Shown here one piece after another: positions 8,401-16,127 of a DNA stretch of 38,186 bases. How positions within the stretch are numbered: the stretch's first letter is position 1; each line of letters starts with the position of its first letter. The stretch covers positions 1 to 38,186 of the forward strand of contig JAFLTI010000002.1 of the NCBI GenBank assembly GCA_022510485.1, read 5' to 3'. Made by a program: the position numbers and the translations under genes. The notes under the pieces are model-generated. The model searched no databases. It was not told where the DNA came from and worked only from the letters and a program-made list of their open reading frames with translations. The stretch comes from Lentimicrobiaceae bacterium. GTDB lineage: Bacteria; Bacteroidota; Bacteroidia; Bacteroidales; P3.

Positions 8401-10240
8401 CGGCTATGTCTATCTTGTAATCATCATAGTAAAACCGCGCGCCCCTTACTTCAAAATTAAATGTTCCCGCATGCAGAAATCCGTTAAAATGAAAATCGCG
8501 GTTCTTAAAAATCTCCACCACCGAATCTTCCGGTTGCAGATATACGTTCTGCTTGGTGCTCATGTGAACATAACTCACACCGCTCATTCGTATATCAAGG
8601 CTGTCGGTACGTAACACGGCTTTTACGATACCGTTTTCGGAAGTATTGAACTCTATTTCGTCAAAATCGGCTTTGCCTGCCGAAACATCCAGATTATGAA
8701 AAAGGCGCGGCAAAAGGTTCAGTTTTTTCTGCCCCGGATCGTAGCTTACAAAGCCGAATGCTATCGGATTACGGAGTAAAGCCAGTGCCTGTGTGGGAGA
8801 AAGCCCCAAGCCGTCTGCCACTTCATCAAGATACAGTTCCGTTTGACGACCTTTATGGGAAAGCGAATAGAGGCTGTAAAGCGGATTCCTGTCGGTTCCC
8901 AGCAGCAAACGTCCTAATTCTTCGCGCGAATAGAGTTGCAAAGATTTGAAGCTTACCACCCCCACGCGGCCGGGCATATTGAGCAGTCCGATTTCTATTT
9001 TCTTTTGGTCAAGATACCAGCGCATAGCCTCAAAATCCATACGCAACTGATGATAGGTGTCGATAAACGGAATATCCAGTCCGTATTTTTCCATATGCCC
9101 TATCTGAAATACGCGGCTGTCGGCGTCAAAGCGAACGGAAACCGCCGGATTATAGAGCGAATCGTTTTCTAAAAAGAATACAAAATGCGATTCCGGCCCC
9201 GACAGCCGCCCCGGTTCAAAAATAAAGCGGTTGGCGGTAATCTTACCGCGCAACACTCCTTCTTCATATACAAACAAAACCGCCCGGCGCTCGCCCGAAC
9301 CGAAATGGGTCTTTGAACCTTGCTGCACAAAAGGACCTACGATATCCATACCGGGAAAGATGCCTTTAATCGACAAGATTGAACTTTCGGAAACAAACTG
9401 CGGATAATTGCTTTGCCTGCCCTGCCCCAACGATACTAATTTTTCGGAAAAGTGACCGCGCAAAGGAGTGGAGAACAGGTATTTGTTTACCAACTCCGCC
9501 TGATCCGCCTCATAACCTCCTTGCTTGAGGTTCACCGAATAAGAAAGCACAAGGGTACGGCAGCTGTCGGGGCTAAAACCGGCACGGGTCCAATATACAT
9601 TTCCATTTTTCCCTTCAAAACGGTCGCTCATAGGATAGTAATAGCCCGAAGTGGCGTAAATAAACGTACTGTCTTGGTATGCGCGGCAACTGAGGTCTGT
9701 ATTTTTGAAATAAAAAGCCGCCTCGGGCTCCCGCTGAAAGGAAAAGTCGGTATTCGACACTTTCCAATAAGCGGCGTTGCTCTGATACAGCTGTTTTTGA
9801 GACAGAAGGTTTTCGGTTTTGTCTACAAGGGTCTTAAAATGGCGCGCCCGATTTTTTTTGAGCATCTGCTGCAAGGCTTGAAGCCATTCCGTCTGAGCGG
9901 CGTTGTGTTCGGTGTGCATTTTTCGTTGCACCTGCAAAAAGTTAAGCAAATCGGGGTATGCTGCCAAACGTGCCGTATAGGAAAGCTGGGCGATAGAAGC
10001 CACTTCGTCTTGCAGCTTACCGGGAAGTGTAGCGTAAAAAGCCAAGTATTCGGCAGCGGCGGCGGTTATTTCCGGCTTCTTGTCGCGGGCGATATTGGGG
10101 TCGGCAATCAGATATTCGGAAAGCCCTGCCACGAAGGTGTCTGTATTCTTGCCTAATGGATTGTTGCGTTGTGCCATTGCCGCAAGCGGAGCAAAGACCC
10201 AAAACAGCGTGCAAATTATTTTGAGAAATAGCGGTTTCAT
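5447..10240 (-). CDS. Very large exported protein of unknown function (1597 aa)
   Basis: I do not recognise this protein. It begins with a signal peptide (MKPLFLKIICTLFWVFAPLA, cleavage near AMAQ) and has no other clear membrane span, so it should be periplasmic or surface-associated. The body is rich in short alternating hydrophobic/polar stretches with many Phe, Tyr and Gly, suggesting a long beta-rich fold. A charged low-complexity linker with many Glu, Asp and Lys lies at roughly residues 1175-1240. The last 20 residues are almost all Glu, Tyr and Asp. It is the first gene of an operon with plsY and mazG and is divergent from tadA with only a 38-bp gap. Its size, export and position next to plsY allow a role in envelope or lipid handling, but that is inference. 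Resemblance to AsmA/TamB-type proteins was considered, but no motif supports it. Confidence 0.8.
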   Translation of the reverse strand: MKPLFLKIICTLFWVFAPLAAMAQRNNPLGKNTDTFVAGLSEYLIADPNIARDKKPEITAAAAEYLAFYATLPGKLQDEVASIAQLSYTARLAAYPDLLNFLQVQRKMHTEHNAAQTEWLQALQQMLKKNRARHFKTLVDKTENLLSQKQLYQSNAAYWKVSNTDFSFQREPEAAFYFKNTDLSCRAYQDSTFIYATSGYYYPMSDRFEGKNGNVYWTRAGFSPDSCRTLVLSYSVNLKQGGYEADQAELVNKYLFSTPLRGHFSEKLVSLGQGRQSNYPQFVSESSILSIKGIFPGMDIVGPFVQQGSKTHFGSGERRAVLFVYEEGVLRGKITANRFIFEPGRLSGPESHFVFFLENDSLYNPAVSVRFDADSRVFQIGHMEKYGLDIPFIDTYHQLRMDFEAMRWYLDQKKIEIGLLNMPGRVGVVSFKSLQLYSREELGRLLLGTDRNPLYSLYSLSHKGRQTELYLDEVADGLGLSPTQALALLRNPIAFGFVSYDPGQKKLNLLPRLFHNLDVSAGKADFDEIEFNTSENGIVKAVLRTDSLDIRMSGVSYVHMSTKQNVYLQPEDSVVEIFKNRDFHFNGFLHAGTFNFEVRGARFYYDDYKIDIADVKRLGLEVVRMEDGEEKRHPVSSLIRSLTGTVYIDNPANKGGKKDFPEYPVFESNQPAYVYYDDIDIQQGAYKPDSFYFKVDPFRMEKLNTIEVDSIKFKGTLISAGIFPDIKEALVIRPDFSLGFATPTPEMGWPAYYGKALFKGKVSLDRGGLQGAGDFEFLASHTESPRYVFLPSRMRTKAKAFHLKENNSASMSYPEVRGGGVNCVFLKSTSLFEVSSVNDSLLDCFGTNWVLAGKYSFSSSISRAGGVFFKKGEARLASPHFEVRSHSFSSDSGDFRLLAAPGEYFLSTQDYALQVDLDRQIGTFRSVSGSSPLEFGLHQYQGAASDMVWNMRDKSVSLTHGGTVSHEWEAALDSIAPGNLFTAALPGEDFVSTRRAQEGLHFNATSSQLSYADTVLNFAGVRRVLVADAMFVPNQGMLTVEKGGQLRTLTQARLYFGDRERLHAFHNVRGNILSAKQYRVSGLFDYVAPDIEVQPVYFAGIRPMKEGYSQASARISADSGALLLNEAFQFIGKITLNARQTYPYFAGSARMVHSCDFSLAGKTEENPYEEVHRETEPQNYDDFEYVSDDMKVRASDRKDDLADEDLFADEEESVEEPERRQETQPKRGRKKDAEELRPGKEASQLKAGNPFLADGIQFESLINPDSVLIPIGPNTRSTVGQLLGCGFYSKPRPRSGTPEFLFMRRKLSTQLPNISAQGWLNFSKQDRGYRVFDSAGNEAIAVSLNSCFARATGSIDLQLNTYEFKPSFFGDMMTNAQDGKVSVRALALFDFYLTPEVCRQIASIFNMQPQLESADLTRRANLLRYLEAKAERRELERVRSEMRLTGYMTRIPEPLSKTLAFSEIAFDWKSYNNAYMGAGKAELLAVGGHAVNKKINTYISMRRTKREGDVVEIYMEAASNAWVYFRHSNHYMQLISSSEALNNYITQLKPGARKKKGYEFYLSKISQKNTFVGSFLMRGEYEEEIEEYEETEEYEDE

Positions 10241-10278
10241 GGCGTAAAATTAATAACTTTACAAACTTTTTGCAGATT

Positions 10279-10731
10279 ATGGCAGAACAAACCAATCCTT
10301 TACAAGACACGCTGTTTATGCGCGAAGCCTTAAAGCAGGCGCAGAAAGCCTTTGACGAGGGCGAAGTGCCGGTTGGTGCCATTGTTGTCTGGAAAGACAA
10401 AATTTTGGCAAAAGCCTGCAACTATACCGAAAAGCTTACCGATGCCACCGCTCACGCCGAAATGCAGGCAATAACCGCCGCCTGTAACGCCATAGGCGGA
10501 AAATACCTTAGCGGTTGTACGCTCTACGTTACTTTAGAACCTTGTGTAATGTGCGCCGGAGCACTTTATTGGACTCAGATAAGCCGTGTGGTTTACGGTG
10601 CCGCCGACCCCAAACGCGGATGCGGCAAAACAGGGGTCAATCTCTTTCACCCCAAAACGGAAGTTTGCGGCGGTGTGCTGCAAGAAGAATGTGCGCAACT
10701 ACTATCCGATTTTTTCAGGAACAGGCGATAA
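10279..10731 (+). CDS. tadA: tRNA-specific adenosine deaminase TadA
   Basis: The 150-residue zinc deaminase converts A34 to inosine in tRNA-Arg(ACG). HAEM (His ligand and catalytic Glu) and LEPCVMCAGAL (two Cys ligands) are intact, as is the family tail with KTGVNLF. The frame can start at a TTG at 10270, but the ATG at 10279 fits the usual length. The divergent gap to the large exported gene is only 38 bp; it contains TAACTTTA (10254-10261), a near match to the -7 consensus. The cytidine deaminase gene follows after 10 bp. Confidence 0.92.
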   Translation: MAEQTNPLQDTLFMREALKQAQKAFDEGEVPVGAIVVWKDKILAKACNYTEKLTDATAHAEMQAITAACNAIGGKYLSGCTLYVTLEPCVMCAGALYWTQISRVVYGAADPKRGCGKTGVNLFHPKTEVCGGVLQEECAQLLSDFFRNRR

Positions 10732-10741
10732 TCCAACCATT

Positions 10742-11221
10742 ATGAAAAAAGAACTGAAAATACACTACACCGAATACGACGAACAGAATCTTCCCCAAGC
10801 CGACAGGGAACTTTTGGCAAAAGCCACGCAAATGGCGCAGACAGCCTATGCTCCTTACTCGCATTTTAAGGTGGGGGCGGCTCTGCGGCTCAAAAACGGC
10901 GCGGTGGTGTGCGGAAGCAATCAGGAAAACGCTGCCTATCCCTCCGGTCTTTGCGCGGAAAGAGTGGCTGTATTCTCGGCTGCCGCCTCTTATCCCGACC
11001 AAGCAATCGAGGCTCTTGCCATTACTGCCATATCGTCTAAACCTATCAACCATCCGATTGCGCCCTGCGGTGCCTGCCGTCAATCCATTATAGAATACGA
11101 ACACAAATTCCGCCAGCCTATCCGGTTGATTTTGCGCGGAAGTTCGGGTAAGATAGCCGTATTCGACAGCATCGGAAGCCTATTGCCGTTCCAGTTCAAC
11201 AACGACGAATTGGATTTTTAA
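10742..11221 (+). CDS. cdd: Cytidine deaminase
   Basis: The 159-residue protein matches the homotetrameric cytidine deaminases of pyrimidine salvage (cytidine to uridine). CAERVAVF supplies the first zinc Cys and catalytic Glu, and PCGACRQ the other two Cys. YAPYSHFKVGAAL and NQENAAYPSGLCAE are typical substrate-loop sequences. The frame runs upstream into tadA, but the ATG at 10742 is the family start. It lies directly behind tadA, a distant relative by fold. Confidence 0.93.
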   Translation: MKKELKIHYTEYDEQNLPQADRELLAKATQMAQTAYAPYSHFKVGAALRLKNGAVVCGSNQENAAYPSGLCAERVAVFSAAASYPDQAIEALAITAISSKPINHPIAPCGACRQSIIEYEHKFRQPIRLILRGSSGKIAVFDSIGSLLPFQFNNDELDF

Positions 11222-11251
11222 CCGCACCTTACGATTAGGGAGTCTGTGCGT

Positions 11252-11986
11252 ATGCAGAACGAAGAAGAAATCAAGGCGGATTTTTGGACGCAGAAAGTGG
11301 CTCTGCTTAAGAATATTCTGCGCTACGGCGCGCCTGCCTTTACTATCGACCTGCTTTACGATACCCTTTTGCAATCGGGCTTGGATTCAAACCAAGTGGA
11401 AAAAACAAGTACCCGGAGTTTTTTCGGAAGCCAATGCCCCACGCTCCGTTTGAGTCTTTGCCGGAACGGAGATATCGTTATCGTGCAGAACAACGGCATC
11501 CAGTCTATGGAAATGAGCATTCAGCAGGCACGTGAACCTGTGTTGCTCACCGGTGCAGAACCCGCTTCGGTAGTAGATTTGCTCAAGGCATACCGCCAAC
11601 ATTATCCGCGCTACAAAGAAGCCTTGGATAAGTTGCTCCATGTGTTTCAAGACACGGCAAAGGAAGAAGCCAAACGCCAAAAAATAAAGAAAATCGCCTT
11701 GGCGAACCTGCATTTGGTGTTGCCTCAGATTTTCAAAGACAGTTCCTACCACACCTATCTGAGAACCCAACAGACCGAAGCCATCCTATGTGTAAGGCTC
11801 AATGCAGGAAAAACTTTGGAAATTCCGATTCCCTACGAGCGTTTTCAGGAAATTCCGGATAAAATCATCAAGACCGTCGCTCATTTTGAAAATGCCTTGG
11901 CGCAAAGCCCGCTCCAAGCAAATGTTTCCGATACCGATTTTTGGAACGACACCGCTTTTGTAGCCAACACAAGCCCCAATAAGTAA
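11252..11986 (+). CDS. Unknown protein in MoxR/VWA operon
   Basis: I do not recognise this 244-residue protein. It has no signal peptide or membrane span and looks cytosolic, with a helical middle (about residues 110-160, rich in Lys, Glu, Leu) and a C-terminal part with several short strands. The start is the ATG at 11252, which has AGGGAG at 11237-11242 with 9-nt spacing; a GTG six bases earlier would sit too close to it. The stop lies 7 bp before the MoxR-type ATPase gene, which is followed by the VWA gene. Tight spacing suggests it works with them, perhaps as adaptor or substrate (inference). Confidence 0.75.
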   Translation: MQNEEEIKADFWTQKVALLKNILRYGAPAFTIDLLYDTLLQSGLDSNQVEKTSTRSFFGSQCPTLRLSLCRNGDIVIVQNNGIQSMEMSIQQAREPVLLTGAEPASVVDLLKAYRQHYPRYKEALDKLLHVFQDTAKEEAKRQKIKKIALANLHLVLPQIFKDSSYHTYLRTQQTEAILCVRLNAGKTLEIPIPYERFQEIPDKIIKTVAHFENALAQSPLQANVSDTDFWNDTAFVANTSPNK

Positions 11987-11993
11987 TTGAATC

Positions 11994-13061
11994 ATGTCTG
12001 TAAGCATAAACACCCAAGAACTCAAGCAACTGCTTTCCGTCACGCCCTTTTGGCAAAACATCATGCTGGTGGGGAAACACGGCATCGGCAAATCGCAGAT
12101 ACTCGAAAATCATTTTCGCAGCCTGAACCAAAAAGTGGTCTCCTTGTTTTTGGGACAGATGAGCGACCCCGGCGACCTGATAGGTATTCCCTGCAAGAAC
12201 GAAAAAACGGGAAAGACGGATTTTATGCCGCCCTATTGGTTTCCCTTAGACAACGAACCTATCGTGCTCTTTCTCGATGAGCTTAACCGGGCGCGCCCCG
12301 AAATCCTGCAAACCATTATGGATTTGGCACTGAACCGCAAGTTGGCGGGGCGTTCCCTGCCGCAGGGCAGCCGCATCATATCCGCCGTAAACGAGGGCGA
12401 GGAATACCAGCTTACCGACCTTGACCCTGCCTTGGTTTCCCGATTCAATATTTATCATTTCAAACCTACGGTAGAAGAATGGCTGATTTGGGCGCAAGAC
12501 AAGGGGCTTGACAGCCGAGTTACAGGATTTATCGACAACAACCGCGACTATCTTGACGGCGATATGCTTCGCGTTTTGGATTCGGGTTTGGAAAAAACGC
12601 CCGACCGCCGTGCTTGGGAAAGGGTTTCTGCTCTATTGGAGAACATTGAAACCGTTAACGATACCGCCAAAAAAGCCGTAGCGGGAATAGTAGGGGCTAA
12701 GGCGGCGGCACGCTTTTTTGAAAGTTTTTCGGAAAGGCGGGTGTTGAGCGCCAAAGAAGTGCTGCAAGACTTTGAATCCGTAAAGCAATTGGCTTCGCAA
12801 TACCGCATTGCCGAACTTTCGGTGCTGAACGAAAGTATTTTCCGTTATCTTGACCGCCTCCCCGACGGAGAATTTTCAGACACTTTGCGCTCCAATCTCT
12901 CTGCCTATATCCGCTGGATGACGGAAAGCGACCGCCGGGAAGCTATGGCGCAGTTCTGCAACCTGATGGAAAATGTGCGTTATGCCCACGCCAATCTGCT
13001 AATGATGCAACAGGCTCCCGAAGTTTACCAATCCATAAATCAATTCATCCTTTCCCTATAA
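11994..13061 (+). CDS. MoxR-type AAA+ ATPase
   Basis: The 355-residue AAA+ protein has Walker A GKHGIGKS (residues 27-34), Walker B LFLDE (92-96), a sensor-1-like SAVNEG and an arginine-finger region DPALVSRF. MoxR ATPases act as chaperones that load or remodel partner proteins, often together with a VWA-domain protein. That is the layout here: its stop overlaps the next gene's ATG by one base (TAATG), and the unknown gene ends 7 bp upstream. The client is not known. Confidence 0.88.
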   Translation: MSVSINTQELKQLLSVTPFWQNIMLVGKHGIGKSQILENHFRSLNQKVVSLFLGQMSDPGDLIGIPCKNEKTGKTDFMPPYWFPLDNEPIVLFLDELNRARPEILQTIMDLALNRKLAGRSLPQGSRIISAVNEGEEYQLTDLDPALVSRFNIYHFKPTVEEWLIWAQDKGLDSRVTGFIDNNRDYLDGDMLRVLDSGLEKTPDRRAWERVSALLENIETVNDTAKKAVAGIVGAKAAARFFESFSERRVLSAKEVLQDFESVKQLASQYRIAELSVLNESIFRYLDRLPDGEFSDTLRSNLSAYIRWMTESDRREAMAQFCNLMENVRYAHANLLMMQQAPEVYQSINQFILSL

Positions 13062-14242
13062 TGGAGAGCCGTTTTCAAGCCATTGCCGAAGAATGGTTCC
13101 TTACCGAACCGCTTTTATTCTCGGTATATTGCAGCCACCAATTAAAAGCCATGCCGGTAGGGAGAAAAATCATTCCCTCCGTATTGCGTTCCGGCAAAGG
13201 GCGTATCGAATACAATCCCGAATTAGTGGCTACGATAGAAGACTCGCAACTGAGGGAGTACCTGCGCTTGGAAATGATCCGCATTTTACTCAAGCACCCT
13301 TACCAACGCCAACCGCAGCCCGCCCGCAAGGAAGCCTGCTACTGGGCAAGCGATTTAGTGTTGCAAGACGGCGCGAATCCCGGGGTAAAACTCTTTTGCC
13401 GCGATGATTTTCCGGGCATTGATTTTCCCGGCTATGCGGCGGCGTTTGAGGAGTATTACCGCTGTCTGCTTCCCCTATGCAAAAGCCATTCGGATTCTGA
13501 CGAAGAAACGTTCCAAAGCGGAGAAACGGCTGCCGAAAAACCCGATAAAAACCGGGAACAGGCACAACAGGCTGCCGAATTGTGGGAAGAAGACCAATTG
13601 ATGCAGGAAGAAGTGAACCGCCTTATAGAGATTGCCGAAGAAAGCCATTGCTGGGGCAGCCTAAGCGGTCAGATGAAAGAAAAAATCATGGCTTCGACCA
13701 TTGTTCAGGTTAATTGCAGTCAGCTTTTGAACAATTTTAGGAGTTCTCTTTTAAGCACCAAACGCAGGCTTACCCGTATGCGCCCCAACCGTCGCTACGG
13801 CTTTGAATATATGGGCAGCCGGCATTATTTTTCAACACGCCTGCTGGTAGCGGTCGATGTAAGCGGCTCCGTTCCCACCGAAAGCCTGCGCCGATTTTTC
13901 GGGCTGATAAACCGATTTTTCAAATACGGTATCGAAAAGATAGATGTGATTCAATTCGATTCGGTTATAAAAGGAAATCCTCTCCCGCTCAAAAAGGCTC
14001 GCCGGGAAATAAACGTATTGGGACGCTCCGGCACCGACTATCAAGCCGTAATGGATTATGTTTGCCAAGACGGCGACTACGACGGTTTGATAATCTGCAC
14101 CGACGGTTTTGCCGCCATTCCACGCATCAAAAAGCATATCAAGACCGAAATCCTTTGGGTCTTCAACAACCGGGCATTTTACGAAAAACACACTTGGACC
14201 GACCGCCGGCCCAAAAGCCACCGCGCTTTTATCGATGCCTAA
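13061..14242 (+). CDS. VWA-domain protein (DUF2201-like, probably peptidase-dead)
   Basis: The 393-residue protein has the two-part layout of the DUF2201/VWA-like family: an N-terminal metallopeptidase-like region and a C-terminal VWA domain with a MIDAS start VDVSGSV (near residue 265) and further metal-site residues at SGTDY and CTDGF. The family usually has HExxH before the (L)L.HP.R stretch. Here the same place reads LEMIR before ILLKHPYQR, so the zinc-binding histidines appear lost. An acidic, Gln-rich linker lies around residues 140-180. It is translationally coupled to the MoxR ATPase and probably functions as its metal-binding adaptor partner (inference). Confidence 0.82.
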   Translation: MESRFQAIAEEWFLTEPLLFSVYCSHQLKAMPVGRKIIPSVLRSGKGRIEYNPELVATIEDSQLREYLRLEMIRILLKHPYQRQPQPARKEACYWASDLVLQDGANPGVKLFCRDDFPGIDFPGYAAAFEEYYRCLLPLCKSHSDSDEETFQSGETAAEKPDKNREQAQQAAELWEEDQLMQEEVNRLIEIAEESHCWGSLSGQMKEKIMASTIVQVNCSQLLNNFRSSLLSTKRRLTRMRPNRRYGFEYMGSRHYFSTRLLVAVDVSGSVPTESLRRFFGLINRFFKYGIEKIDVIQFDSVIKGNPLPLKKARREINVLGRSGTDYQAVMDYVCQDGDYDGLIICTDGFAAIPRIKKHIKTEILWVFNNRAFYEKHTWTDRRPKSHRAFIDA

Positions 14243-14293
14243 GGGGTCCATTTCTTAAAAAAATTTAGAATTAACATATTTTAACTTAATTTC

Positions 14294-14325
14294 TTCGTTA
14301 TCGAGAACCGAAGCCGCTATTTTTG
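14294..14325 (+). promoter_or_regulatory. Promoter of ORF6N gene
   Basis: TTCG at 14294-14297 and an exact -7 element TATTTTTG at 14318-14325 are 20 nt apart. This gives a leader of about 23 nt to the ATG at 14355. The surrounding 112-bp gap is clearly more AT-rich than the flanking genes. Confidence 0.5.
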
Positions 14326-14354
14326 TTTTCTTCACTTTCAAAAAAAACTTTATC

Positions 14355-14996
14355 ATGATTAAGAAGAAAAAATCAAACAAAACGATGAGCAAGAAAAAGT
14401 CGACGAAATCGACTGCCGTTAGCGTTGTCAATCCTAATCTATTGACAAGAGTACACAACAGTATTATCACACTTCGGGACAAAGCTGTGGTTACCGATGC
14501 GGACATTGCCGAACTCTATGGTGTAGAGACCAAAAGAATCAATGAAGCGGTGCGAAACAATCCTGACAAGTTTCCTGAAGACTACATGTTCTCGCTGTCT
14601 AACAGAGAGTTACAACATTTGCGGTCGAAAATTTCGACCGCAAATGTTTCCGCAAAGAGTCGAGCCATTCCTAAAGTATTCACAGAAAAGGGATTATATA
14701 TGCTCGCAACGGTACTAAAAAGTCAACATGCAATAGACGTCACCTTTGCCATTATCGAAACTTTTGCAAAAGTCAGAAGCCTCAAGAGTGCCTTGGTAGA
14801 CTTTCATCAAGAAACAGATCCTCAGTTGCAAAACGCCAAGATGAACCATTTTGGGGAGGTGCTCTCCGACATTGTGATGCCCGATTTGGAAACTGCCGAA
14901 ACGGAATCGTCATTAGAGCTGAACTTTTTTATCGGTAAACTCAAACATACCGTCAAAAGGATCAGAAGGGCAGACAGGGAGGTAATACAATGTTAG
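14355..14996 (+). CDS. ORF6N-domain DNA-binding protein
   Basis: The 213-residue protein begins with a very basic Lys-rich tail (about residues 1-20) followed by an ORF6N domain (about 36-115): ITLRDKAVVTDADIAELYGV, then NPDKFPEDYMFSLS and KVFTEKGLYMLATVL. ORF6N proteins are predicted DNA binders found in phages and mobile DNA. The gene is AT-richer than its neighbours and has its own promoter. It overlaps the dprA start by 7 bp, so it seems to have landed cleanly in front of that gene. A near-perfect 35-bp palindrome lies inside it at 14614-14648. Met11 at 14385 is an alternative start. Confidence 0.85.
   Translation: MIKKKKSNKTMSKKKSTKSTAVSVVNPNLLTRVHNSIITLRDKAVVTDADIAELYGVETKRINEAVRNNPDKFPEDYMFSLSNRELQHLRSKISTANVSAKSRAIPKVFTEKGLYMLATVLKSQHAIDVTFAIIETFAKVRSLKSALVDFHQETDPQLQNAKMNHFGEVLSDIVMPDLETAETESSLELNFFIGKLKHTVKRIRRADREVIQC
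14614..14648. repeat. 35-bp palindrome within ORF6N gene
   Basis: Two perfect 17-base arms (first arm AACATTTGCGGTCGAAA) flank a single A. The palindrome lies in the coding part between the ORF6N core motifs, encoding roughly HLRSKISTANVS. It could be a binding site for the protein itself, a recombination site or an mRNA hairpin. Confidence 0.9.
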
Positions 14997-16120
14997 ACAA
15001 TCTTGCGCTTTCTTTTCTGTCAGGTATCGGCACGCTTACGGCTAATGCCATTCTGAACCATTTCGGCTCGGCTTCGGCTTTTTTCGAAGCTGATGCCGAT
15101 ACCTGCCGGCAAGCTGGCTTGAATAAAGAGATTGCAAACAATCTGCAAAAACTTTCCGATAAAGCCTACCGTCGGGCAGAGGAGGAAATCAAACTTGCCC
15201 AAGAGCACAATATCCGTATTATCTGCCAACAAGATACCGAATACCCAGAAGCCTTGAAGTTCTGCGATGATGCGCCCATCGTTCTCTACTGCAAAGGAAA
15301 CCTATCCCGATGCACTCCCCACGGCATTGCCATAGTGGGTACTCGGCGCGCCACGTTTTACGGACAGGAGCAGACCGAACATATCGTGGAGAGCCTTAAA
15401 AACGCCGATGTGCATATCATAAGCGGACTTGCCTTAGGTATAGATTCTTTTGCCCACGAAGCCAGCCTTGTAAACCGTATTCCTACTTGGGCTGTATTGG
15501 CGCATGGCTTAGAACATATCTATCCCGAACAGAACCGTGATTTGGCAAATCGGATTTTAGAGCAAGGCGGTGCCATTATCTCGGAGATGCCGCTCTTTAC
15601 CACCCTTGCTGCCGGGCTTTTTCCCCGTCGCAACCGAATCATTGCCGGTTTGGCTCAAATTACGGTAATTGTGGAATCGGCATTGCAGGGAGGCGCTATG
15701 CACACCGCACGGGAAGCGGATTCTTACCAACGCACGATCTTTGCTGTGCCGGGGCGCAATACCGACCCTTGGTCAAAAGGCTGCAATTTCTTAATTCGTA
15801 CAGGAAAAGCCGTCTTGCTGCAATCTGCCAAAGATATTCTTCTTGAATTGGGCTACAGCACGAATGGCGAAATTGATTTGTTTCCGCACACGCCTAAAGA
15901 AAAAGGGGCAGGCATACGATTTATGCCCACCCCTGAACAAAAAGCCTTGTTGGAGGTTCTTCAGAAAGCCAATCCCGTTTCGGTAGACGTTCTGCAAGCG
16001 CAAAGCGGAAAGCCGGTTCACGAGATGCTTCCCCTTTTGCTGCAATTGGAAATAGACGGCATCATCAAGTCGCTGCCCGGCAACCGCTACGAACAGATTG
16101 CCGGTTTTGCACGCGATTGA
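14990..16120 (+). CDS. dprA: DNA processing protein DprA
   Basis: The 376-residue protein binds incoming single-stranded DNA and loads RecA during natural transformation. It has an N-terminal HhH-like segment (about 11-30), the Rossmann-type DprA core with VGTRR (116-120), SGLALGID (145-152) and FPRRNRIIAG (211-220), and a C-terminal winged helix (about 305-376). All core residues are present, so it should be functional. The ATG lies within the last 7 bp of the ORF6N gene. It converges with elbB with a 7-bp gap. DprA is widespread in non-competent bacteria too, so competence is not implied. Confidence 0.94.
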   Translation: MLDNLALSFLSGIGTLTANAILNHFGSASAFFEADADTCRQAGLNKEIANNLQKLSDKAYRRAEEEIKLAQEHNIRIICQQDTEYPEALKFCDDAPIVLYCKGNLSRCTPHGIAIVGTRRATFYGQEQTEHIVESLKNADVHIISGLALGIDSFAHEASLVNRIPTWAVLAHGLEHIYPEQNRDLANRILEQGGAIISEMPLFTTLAAGLFPRRNRIIAGLAQITVIVESALQGGAMHTAREADSYQRTIFAVPGRNTDPWSKGCNFLIRTGKAVLLQSAKDILLELGYSTNGEIDLFPHTPKEKGAGIRFMPTPEQKALLEVLQKANPVSVDVLQAQSGKPVHEMLPLLLQLEIDGIIKSLPGNRYEQIAGFARD

Positions 16121-16127
16121 ACCGCCC

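Noticed and set aside
10586..10741. In-frame extension of cytidine deaminase into tadA
   Set aside because: The extra residues lie in another frame of tadA and have no family counterpart; ATG 10742 is the proper start.
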